Shown piece after piece: positions 17,841 through 23,811 of a stretch of DNA of 42,712 bases; positions within the stretch are counted from its first letter, which is position 1; each line of letters starts with the position of its first letter. The stretch lies in NCBI GenBank assembly GCA_028822385.1, contig JAPKDV010000007.1, forward strand, positions 1-42,712, in the 5' to 3' direction. This DNA comes from Alphaproteobacteria bacterium (GTDB taxonomy: Bacteria; Pseudomonadota; Alphaproteobacteria; UBA6615). The position numbers and the translations under genes were made by a program. The notes beneath the pieces were generated by a model, which made no database searches, was not told the DNA's origin, and saw nothing but the letters and a program-made list of their open reading frames with translations.

Positions 17841-18326
17841 ATGAAGAGTTCTACCCGTCAGGAATTGCGTGACGTTGTTGTCGGCCTTTGCGTCAGTGCA
17901 GTCGTTGTTTTGGCGATAGTTCTGGTGTTTGGGCCTTCATTTCTTGCTGGCGCTTCGACCTATCAGGTCTATGCCTCGTTTCAACGAACGGACGGTCTCG
18001 TGATCGGAAATTCGGTTCACGCAGCCGGTGTTAAAGTCGGCGAGGTCACCGCGATGGATCTGGTGGACGGATTTCGTGTTCGAACGACCTTGCTGATTGA
18101 TACCAATGTTGAACTTGATACCGACGCAAGTGCGGCGATTATCACCGATGGTATTTTTGGCGGAAAGCTTGTTCTTATCGATATTGGTGGGGGTAGTGAT
18201 CTGATCGAAGATGGCGGCACCATCTCCTATACCGAGGACGCCGTTGTTCTTGATGATTTGTTCGGTCTAATTATTTCTCAGGCGCGTGCTGGCAAGGATG
18301 TTGGCACAAAGGAAGATAACCGATGA
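17841..18326 (+). CDS. MlaD/MCE-domain protein, copy 1
   Basis: MlaD proteins are inner-membrane anchored MCE-domain subunits that form a hexameric ring and shuttle phospholipids between membranes. Residues 11-36 form the single N-terminal transmembrane anchor (VVVGLCVSAVVVLAIVLVF). The MCE domain follows (about 42-120), with GLVIGNSVHAAGVKVGEV and the IFGGKLVLIDIGGG loop. The C-terminal tail is short. At 161 residues it is the expected size for a single-MCE protein. It overlaps the next MlaD-like gene by four bases (ATGA). Compared with copy 2 the core motif is less canonical (HAAGVKVG instead of RISGVKVG), so the two may form mixed rings. Confidence 0.85.
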   Translation: MKSSTRQELRDVVVGLCVSAVVVLAIVLVFGPSFLAGASTYQVYASFQRTDGLVIGNSVHAAGVKVGEVTAMDLVDGFRVRTTLLIDTNVELDTDASAAIITDGIFGGKLVLIDIGGGSDLIEDGGTISYTEDAVVLDDLFGLIISQARAGKDVGTKEDNR

Positions 18327-18772
18327 AACGTGGTGCTGTTGAAACCTTTCTGGGTGCGTTGGTTCTGATTGTAGCCATCGGCTTTGTGATACTGGGAGTA
18401 GGAGCAATTGATGTCCAATCGGATGATGGCTATGAGCTCAGCGCACGGTTTCTGAAAGTCGGAGGACTTGAGCGAGGAAGTGACGTCCGGATATCAGGCG
18501 TCAAAGTGGGCACCGTGATCGGTCGCAAACTGGACGTAGAAAATTTTGAGGCTGTTGTCACATTTTCGATGCGTAGTGACGTGTTGTTGCCTGCCGACAC
18601 CGAAGCGGGCGTAACAGCTGAGGGCCTGCTGGGCGGAAAGTATTTACGCCTGTTTCCTGGACAAGCCATAGAAAAACTTTCGGCTGGTCAGGAAATTTCC
18701 CGAACGCGTGACTATAAGGCTTTGGAAGATACGATTTCCGAGATCATATTCCTCGCCACCGACAAGAAATAA
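18323..18772 (+). CDS. MlaD/MCE-domain protein, copy 2
   Basis: This second MCE-domain protein is coupled by an ATGA overlap to copy 1. One transmembrane helix (about residues 8-28, FLGALVLIVAIGFVILGVGA) is followed by the MCE domain, with the canonical GGLERGSDVRISGVKVGTV (46-64) and EGLLGGKYLRLFPG (about 102-115) motifs. The C-terminal DTISEIIFLATDKK helix is of the type that lines the MlaD pore. The ATPase (MlaF), permease (MlaE) and MlaB partners are not in the window. The neighbouring DUF2155 gene is a usual companion in alphaproteobacteria. Confidence 0.9.
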   Translation: MKRGAVETFLGALVLIVAIGFVILGVGAIDVQSDDGYELSARFLKVGGLERGSDVRISGVKVGTVIGRKLDVENFEAVVTFSMRSDVLLPADTEAGVTAEGLLGGKYLRLFPGQAIEKLSAGQEISRTRDYKALEDTISEIIFLATDKK

Positions 18773-18796
18773 ATTGGACGAAACTCCGTCCATCGG

Positions 18797-19258
18797 ATGA
18801 TCTGGAAATTGAAATATTCTGCAAACTATCGTCGCACGCTGTATCAAATTGCCTTTGTGGGGTGCTCGCTGTCTGTGGTGAGCCCGGCCGCCTCGCAGAC
18901 ACCAGAAACGCTCGGGTTTAAGGACGTACCGACGACAATTGGGGCCTTGCTTCAGGGCCTCGATAAGGTAACGGCGCGCATATCCACTATTGAGGGCCCG
19001 TTTGATAGTCTGGTTGAGTTCGGATCACTGACGATTCGGGTTCGCGCGTGCCACAAGGCACCGCCAACTGAGGCACCGGAAAGTACGGCGTTTCTGGAAA
19101 TTGAAGAAAGTTTCGAGAAGGGGTCGGCGCAGCCGATCTTCACGGGCTGGATGTTTGCTTCAAGCCCTGCCGTCTCGGCACTAGAACACCCGGTTTACGA
19201 TGTCTGGGTTGTAGATTGTATAAAGTCGTCGAGTTCCAATGCTGAAAGACCGGGCTGA
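18797..19258 (+). CDS. DUF2155 family exported protein
   Basis: This exported alphaproteobacterial protein has unknown biochemical function. A signal segment (about residues 16-34, ending SPAASQ) is followed by the family core: LQGLDKVTARISTIEGP, the LTIRVRACHKAPPTEAPES segment with the conserved Cys and FTGWMFASSPAVSALEHPVYDVWVVDC with a second conserved Cys, which could form a disulfide in the periplasm. The 153 residues fit the family. Its last 64 bases overlap the 3' end of the convergent aat gene, so the two mRNAs are complementary at their ends. Proximity to the MlaD genes suggests an envelope role, but this is inference. Confidence 0.9.
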   Translation: MIWKLKYSANYRRTLYQIAFVGCSLSVVSPAASQTPETLGFKDVPTTIGALLQGLDKVTARISTIEGPFDSLVEFGSLTIRVRACHKAPPTEAPESTAFLEIEESFEKGSAQPIFTGWMFASSPAVSALEHPVYDVWVVDCIKSSSSNAERPG

Positions 19259-19845
19259 AAATCGGCGTTGACCCGCAGTCCTTCCGCCAAACGGTTTTTA
19301 TACTCCGCTCGATCAATCTCGATCGTTCCGAACTGCTTTAAGTGATCCGTGAGAAACTGACTGTCCAACAGGGTATAACCACTCTTGTTAAGCCGTGCAG
19401 CGAGATGACAGAGCGCGATTTTGCTGGCATCGCGCGCTCGTGTGAACATGCTCTCGCCGAAAAACACACCACTCAGAGACACGCCGTACAGTCCGCCGAC
19501 GAGCTCTTCATTCGCCCAGCACTCAACCGAATGGGCGAAACCCATCTCAAACAAGGCCGCGTAGAGCCGCTCGATTTCGTCATTGATCCAGGTTTCCAGT
19601 CGAGCCCCCTTGGGTTCGGCACAGGCACGAAGAGTGCCAATGAAATCATCGTCGCAGCGAATCTCATATGGGGCAACGCGCAGGGTTTTGCGTAGCCGCC
19701 GTGGAATGTGAAAGCAGTCCAGTGGAATAATTCCACGCATGTCCGGGTCGATCCAATATAGATCTGGATCGTGACGGCTTTCCGCCATCGGGAATATCCC
19801 GCTAGCGTAGGCACTGAGAAGTAACTGTGGGGTCAAGCCTGACAT
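19195..19845 (-). CDS. aat: leucyl/phenylalanyl-tRNA-protein transferase
   Basis: Aat moves Leu or Phe from its aminoacyl-tRNA onto the N-terminal Arg or Lys of proteins, making them substrates for ClpS/ClpAP. At 216 residues it is normal in size. Family motifs are YASGIFPMAESR near residues 12-23, LYWIDPDMRGIIPLDCFHIPR (28-48), the CWANEELVGGLYGVSLSGVFFGESMF block (109-134), which forms the GNAT-like active site, and YTLLDSQFLTDHLKQFG. It is the last gene of the accB-accC relic/aroQ side, starting 13 bp after the relic's stop. Its 3' end overlaps the convergent DUF2155 gene. clpS, clpA and bpt are in the same window. Confidence 0.95.
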   Translation of the reverse strand: MSGLTPQLLLSAYASGIFPMAESRHDPDLYWIDPDMRGIIPLDCFHIPRRLRKTLRVAPYEIRCDDDFIGTLRACAEPKGARLETWINDEIERLYAALFEMGFAHSVECWANEELVGGLYGVSLSGVFFGESMFTRARDASKIALCHLAARLNKSGYTLLDSQFLTDHLKQFGTIEIDRAEYKNRLAEGLRVNADFQPGLSALELDDFIQSTTQTS

Positions 19846-19858
19846 GGATAACCGCTAA

Positions 19859-20177
19859 CTAGGAAGCTTCGACGAAACGCTCGAGCCAATGAATATCATA
19901 ATCTGAGGTCGCGAAGGAGTGGTCGTCGATCGGGCGGGGGTGCGGGGAAACGGTTGTTGAAACGCGGTCGATGACTGTTTTGCCAATGCTTCGGCGCAGC
20001 GGTAGGTTTTGAAACCGCCGTATTCTCGACGGCGGGTGCGGCTGCAACCGCAGCCGGTCGGGCGACGTGGATGCATTGTCCGCCATCTTCGTATTTTATT
20101 TCACTCGGCCTCGTTTTTTCAAGCGAGGCTGACAACTTACAGATCAGCTCTGCATTGACGTCAAAAGAGACACTCAT
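19859..20177 (-). pseudogene. deletion relic: accB 5' end joined to accC 3' end
   Basis: These would normally be the biotin carboxyl carrier protein and biotin carboxylase genes of acetyl-CoA carboxylase, placed between aroQ and aat. From 20177 one frame gives a good AccB N-terminus (MSVSFDVNAELICKLSASL, then SEIKYEDGGQCIHVAR and an Ala/Pro linker). From about 19996 to 19859 a different frame gives the AccC C-terminus, with VIDRVSTTVSPHPRP and SDYDIHWLERFVEAS aligning without gaps to the usual ending of biotin carboxylase. Everything between is missing: the biotinyl domain with its MKM lysine and almost all of the about 450-residue carboxylase. The pieces are out of frame, and the carboxylase piece has unusual substitutions (ID-Arg-V for the usual ID-Gly-V). 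Neither half can function. Confidence 0.8.
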
Positions 20178-20184
20178 AGGGGGA

Positions 20185-20673
20185 CTATAAATCCATCTGT
20201 GCAGCAAGAGCGTCGATTGCGAGTACGTAACTCATTGCACCGAACCCGCATACAACGCCTGTCGCAGCCGCGCTGATATAGGACTTATGTCGGAACTCTT
20301 CACGGGCAAAGATGTTGGACAGATGAACTTCAACAATCGGGATATCCAACAATCGGAGGGCATCGTGCACGGCCACAGACGTGTGTGTGTAGGCACCGGC
20401 ATTGATGGCTAATCCCGAGGCGGCCGTCCGTGCTTCTTGTACCCAAGCGACAAGTTCGCCCTCATGGTTGGATTGGCGGAATTCGATGTTGAAATCGGAT
20501 TTCGCAGCCGTGTCTCGGCAACGCAGTTCGATATCAGCAAGGGATTCCCCGCCATAGATACCTAGCTCACGCTCACCGAGCAGATTGAGGTTAGGGCCGT
20601 TCAAGACCCAGATTGACCTTCGCGTTACCACGTTTCTATGTCCTGCAAGTTGATCTACAACGCGGGTTACCAT
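20185..20673 (-). CDS. aroQ: type II 3-dehydroquinate dehydratase
   Basis: AroQ converts 3-dehydroquinate to 3-dehydroshikimate in the shikimate pathway. The type II signature is clear: [20 protein letters not shown] (residues 23-42), with the catalytic Tyr40 on the mobile loop. The [14 protein letters not shown] helix, [12 protein letters not shown] with the catalytic His, and [22 protein letters not shown] follow. The first 18 residues are longer than usual; a GTG at 20631 would give a more standard start. In relatives aroQ leads an aroQ-accB-accC series, and here it is still eight bases from the accB remnant. A promoter would have to lie in the 115-bp gap behind the damaged marR. Confidence 0.94.
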   Translation of the reverse strand: MVTRVVDQLAGHRNVVTRRSIWVLNGPNLNLLGERELGIYGGESLADIELRCRDTAAKSDFNIEFRQSNHEGELVAWVQEARTAASGLAINAGAYTHTSVAVHDALRLLDIPIVEVHLSNIFAREEFRHKSYISAAATGVVCGFGAMSYVLAIDALAAQMDL

Positions 20674-20788
20674 GTGCGGTTGATTCTGGGCAATTGAGTC
20701 TAATTTCTGCAGGTTGAGGCAAGGAAATATCCTGATGTTAAAAAAATGCGCTTCTGTGCTTCGAAGATTTGACTATAACCCGCCACCT

Positions 20789-21181
20789 CTAGGTTTCGGG
20801 TGACAGGGCGAGCGGCACAATCAGATAGTGAATACGCCGGCCAATTGTTGTCATATTGACGATTGTGCGACGACGATCCTCGAGATCAGTTTTTTTGGGT
20901 GACAAGATTTTTTTCAATAAGCACGTGGTCGCGCGGCTGACGGTTGCTTCGTCTATAGCTGTTCGCTGACAAATGCCTGCCGTGGTGTTCGGGCCGAGCC
21001 GTCCTAGAACTCTCATAGCACGCCATTCAGCAACGCTCAGGCCAAAACGATCCTCATAGTCGTAGGCAATCGCATGGCTGATTCTGTTGATTAGAATCGA
21101 CATGCGATAAGGGATAAAACTTTCCAGAGCGATATCTTTTTCAGCAGTGGACAGTGTTGGATTGGTGGATGATTGCGCCCT
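20789..21181 (-). pseudogene. damaged MarR-family transcriptional regulator
   Basis: The winged-helix DNA-binding region of a MarR repressor is recognisable: FGLSVAEWRAMRVLGRLGP, then TAIDEATVSRATTCLLKK (recognition helix) and the wing DLEDRRRTIVNMT. The gene looks broken at both ends. Downstream, the frame stops at LALSPET, so the C-terminal helices that form the MarR dimer are missing; family members are about 140-160 residues. Upstream, in-frame sequence continues from the ATG at 21103 back to an AGG at 21179-21181 followed by GCG CAA TCA, with no usable start codon before a TAA; AGG may be a mutated ATG. The longest product from an ATG is 104 residues. It may still make a short protein, but I think it is decaying. 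Confidence 0.65.
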
Positions 21182-21219
21182 GTAGCTGTGACGAGTTTAT
21201 ATATTGAGGAAGCAAGCTT

Positions 21220-21867
21220 TCAGTTCAGATGCTCGCGCAAGACCGTAAAGACATCCTCAAACATTTCTGTCGTCAAACGCCCAGTATTCGTGTTGTAGCG
21301 CGAACAGTGATAACTGTTGATAAGTGTCAGAGGACGTTCTTCCGCTTTGATATCATGCGCTGCAGCATGAGCAAATTTGAACGCGGATTGCGTGTAACCC
21401 AGTGTCGCAAGTGTCGCTTTATGCGCAAGGCCCCCCAGTGCGAGGACGATCTGTAAATTTGGCATCATCTCGAATTCGAACTCAAAGAACGGACGACAAG
21501 CCGCCACTTCAGCACCGATCGGTTTGTTTTGTGGGGGAACACACCGCACTGCGTTAGTGATCCGGCAGTCGATCAGTTCGACACCGTCTTTGGGGTCAGC
21601 GTTATAGGTGCCGCGAGAAAAACCGAACTTCTTGAGCGTAGGAAAAAGGAGGTCTCCAGCATAATCGCCAGTAAACGGTCGTGCCGTGCGATTAGCGCCT
21701 TTGAGCCCCGGAGCTAGACCGACAATCAACAAACGCCCATCAACACCGCCGAAGCTGGGCACGGGACCGTTATGAAAATCCGGGAATTTTGTTGCGTTCG
21801 CATTGCGAAATTTTGCCAGCCGCGGACAGAGCGGGCAGTTATAGTCCGGGGTATTTAGTGTGGCCAT
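21220..21867 (-). CDS. uracil-DNA glycosylase, family 5 (UDGb) type
   Basis: This enzyme removes uracil (and in family 5 also hypoxanthine and xanthine) from DNA to start base-excision repair. Four cysteines placed as in Fe-S UDGs (11, 14, 109, 124) should hold a 4Fe-4S cluster. The motif GLAPGLKGANRTARPFTGD (50-68) and the late HCSRYNTNTGRLT fit family 5 rather than families 1 or 4; the usual His-Pro-Ser is His-Cys-Ser here. NAVRCVPPQNKP (105-116) is also diagnostic. The 215-residue length is normal. It is on the same strand as the NYN gene, 32 bases downstream, so the two may be co-transcribed. Confidence 0.9.
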   Translation of the reverse strand: MATLNTPDYNCPLCPRLAKFRNANATKFPDFHNGPVPSFGGVDGRLLIVGLAPGLKGANRTARPFTGDYAGDLLFPTLKKFGFSRGTYNADPKDGVELIDCRITNAVRCVPPQNKPIGAEVAACRPFFEFEFEMMPNLQIVLALGGLAHKATLATLGYTQSAFKFAHAAAHDIKAEERPLTLINSYHCSRYNTNTGRLTTEMFEDVFTVLREHLN

Positions 21868-21899
21868 GGTATCAGGTTTCTGTTTCAGCTCGAGGCGTT

Positions 21900-22523
21900 T
21901 TAGTTCGTATCCTCGTCTTCGACAAAGTCATCGTCATCGTAGTACTCGTCATCATCATAGTCGTCATCATTATCACCCTGACCGGAAGGACGATTGCTGC
22001 GAGCCCGAGCAATTTTGTCGCGCAAAGAATTGAGGTCGAGAAAACTGTCGGCCTGTCGACGTAATTCATCGGCGATGGTTGCCGTGTTGTTCGCCATGGT
22101 GCTGATTACGGTAACACGGGCGCCACGACGCTGCGCGGCCTCTATCAGGCGCCGATACCCACCATCACCCGAGAACAGCACAATATGGTCGACCCGGTCT
22201 GCAATTTCCAGCATGTCTACCGCTAGATCGACGTCGATTGAGTTACGGATGCGACGGCGACCATTAGTGTCTGTGAAGTCCTTCGCCAGTTTGGTTATCA
22301 TTGTGTAGCCGTTGTAGTCCAGCCAATCGACAAGCGGGCGTATAGGGGAGTAATCCTGATCTTCAAACAACACTGTGTAGTAATAGGCACGGACGAGGTT
22401 TGTCCCGTCTCGAAACATTGCTAGGAGTTTCTTGTAGTCGATGTCGAAATCCAGCCCGCGGGCGGTTGCGTAGAGGTTGGCTCCGTCTATAAAAATGGCA
22501 GTCTTTTCATTAGTCTTAAGCAC
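21900..22523 (-). CDS. NYN-domain (LabA/DUF88) protein with polyacidic tail
   Basis: NYN domains are PIN-like nuclease folds thought to cleave RNA. The domain occupies about residues 7-165. FIDGANLYATARGL supplies the first metal-binding Asp, DVDLAVDMLE supplies a central acidic pair, and LFSGDGGYRRLIEAAQRRGARVTVIS supplies the last Asp in the GDGG loop. A basic stretch (RARSNRPSG) is followed by a 20-plus-residue tail of almost only Asp, Glu and Tyr. The family is common in Alphaproteobacteria, often as a house-keeping gene of unknown target. The gene is divergent from folK with a 173-bp gap. The acidic tail may mimic nucleic acid or regulate the domain; this is inference. Confidence 0.88.
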   Translation of the reverse strand: MLKTNEKTAIFIDGANLYATARGLDFDIDYKKLLAMFRDGTNLVRAYYYTVLFEDQDYSPIRPLVDWLDYNGYTMITKLAKDFTDTNGRRRIRNSIDVDLAVDMLEIADRVDHIVLFSGDGGYRRLIEAAQRRGARVTVISTMANNTATIADELRRQADSFLDLNSLRDKIARARSNRPSGQGDNDDDYDDDEYYDDDDFVEDEDTN

Positions 22524-22696
22524 GTCTTTGAATCCCTGTCTGAAAACACCCCGGCGAAAAATATTGGGGTCGCCTTTAAAATTTAATCGCGCGAAATCGT
22601 GCGGATGTTTGTAATGACTGGTTAGATAGCTCGCGCATTTGACTCTGTCCAGCCAGCCGAAAATTAGCGGTCTCTGGCATTATAATTGAGGAAACC

Positions 22697-23203
22697 ATGA
22701 TCCTGATCGGGATGGGGGCCAATCTATCAAGTTCCGAATATGGCGAACCCTGTGCGACGCTGGATGCGGCGCTGGAAGCAATTGGAGCGGCAGGTGTTCA
22801 GATTCGAGGTGTGTCAAAATGGTATTCGACGGCACCCTTACCGGTTTCCGACCAGCCACGATTCGTTAACATCGTCGCGTCGGTGAAAACTGTTATGGAT
22901 GCTGGCGAATTGCTAACAATTCTTCACAGTATCGAGGATGTATTTGGACGAACCCGGGGTGTCCGTAATGCCGCGAGGGTGCTCGATATCGACCTGCTCG
23001 ACTATGAGGGGCAGATTTCCGAAAATTGGCCACTTTTGCCTCATCCCCGAATGTCTGCGCGTGCATTTGTACTTGTGCCTTTGCGCGATATTGCCCCGGA
23101 TTGGCGTCATCCGTTGAGTGGAGCAACGGTCTCGGAACTGGTGGCGGTAGCTACCGATCTGGCCGGTGTTCGAGTTCTGGGTGAGGGACCTGGTCTCCGT
23201 TAG
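22697..23203 (+). CDS. folK: 2-amino-4-hydroxy-6-hydroxymethyldihydropteridine diphosphokinase
   Basis: FolK transfers pyrophosphate from ATP to 6-hydroxymethyl-dihydropterin in folate synthesis. The 168-residue protein begins ILIGMGANLSS and contains the substrate loop SKWYSTAPLPVSDQPRFVNIVASV (around 40-63). ARVLDIDLLDYEG has the two Mg-binding Asp residues, and LPHPRMSARAFVLVPLRDIAP completes the family pattern. The ATG has a GAGGAAACC site. It is followed within 86 bp by a separate promoter for rpoZ, so it may be transcribed alone or with the next gene. Confidence 0.95.
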   Translation: MILIGMGANLSSSEYGEPCATLDAALEAIGAAGVQIRGVSKWYSTAPLPVSDQPRFVNIVASVKTVMDAGELLTILHSIEDVFGRTRGVRNAARVLDIDLLDYEGQISENWPLLPHPRMSARAFVLVPLRDIAPDWRHPLSGATVSELVAVATDLAGVRVLGEGPGLR

Positions 23204-23224
23204 GTCTCCCGAGCACGTAAATGT

Positions 23225-23253
23225 TTGGCAATCTGGGATTTTGAGCTTATATA
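23225..23253 (+). promoter_or_regulatory. sigma-70-type promoter of rpoZ
   Basis: TTGGCA (23225-23230), a 17-bp spacer and TATATA (23248-23253) lie 37 bp before the rpoZ ATG. A strong GGAGG ribosome-binding site (about 23277-23281) follows. Confidence 0.55.
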
Positions 23254-23289
23254 GCTGATAAATTAGAATTCATACCCGGAGGCATTTGA

Positions 23290-23682
23290 ATGGCCCGCGT
23301 AACAGTTGAAGATTGCATTGAACGCATCCCGAACCGCTTTGATCTGGTGATGGTTGCCGGCCAACGCGCTCGTGAAATCGCCGCGGGGGCGCCGATCACG
23401 GTCGAGCGCGACAATGACAAGAACCCTGTGATTGCTCTTCGCGAGATTGCGGACGAGACCGTTAATATCGAAAATCTGCAGGAATCTCTGGTGGCAGCTC
23501 AGCAGAAACATGTTGAGTTCGATCTTCCCGAAGAAGGTGAAGTCATTGAGCTGCTCGAGTCTGAAAGCAACATCCCGGGAGTTCAGCAGGAAGTGCCGGT
23601 TGCCGATGGCGAAGATGCTGTAGACCCCGACATGCCGCAGATGCGGTTTGAGGATGCGGTCGACGAAAGTCCGGATAGCTGA
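23290..23682 (+). CDS. rpoZ: DNA-directed RNA polymerase omega subunit
   Basis: Omega helps fold and hold the beta' subunit and forms part of a ppGpp site in many proteobacteria. The N-terminus has the family block MARVTVEDC, then [16 protein letters not shown] (residues 15-30) and a VALREIAD stretch after a short loop. The 130-residue length and the long acidic C-terminal tail are typical of alphaproteobacterial omega. It directly precedes rsh, a neighbourhood also found in E. coli (rpoZ-spoT), separated here by an intrinsic terminator. Confidence 0.95.
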   Translation: MARVTVEDCIERIPNRFDLVMVAGQRAREIAAGAPITVERDNDKNPVIALREIADETVNIENLQESLVAAQQKHVEFDLPEEGEVIELLESESNIPGVQQEVPVADGEDAVDPDMPQMRFEDAVDESPDS

Positions 23683-23746
23683 CGTCACATTCACTTTGCG
23701 GCAGATTTGTCGTGACGCACCGAGTTTTTCGCCACAGCTAGTAAAT

Positions 23747-23779
23747 GCCCGGGGACACAATGATGTGCCCGGGCTTTTT
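23747..23779 (+). terminator. intrinsic terminator between rpoZ and rsh
   Basis: GCCCGGGGACA (23747-23757) and TGTGCCCGGGC (23764-23774) form an 11-bp stem with one mismatch, a 6-nt loop and a following run of T (23775-23779). rsh translation begins only 33 bp later, so any read-through transcript would carry the hairpin in its leader. Confidence 0.8.
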
Positions 23780-23811
23780 CGTTCGTGGTGTTTCATGCTT
23801 ATGATGCGCAC

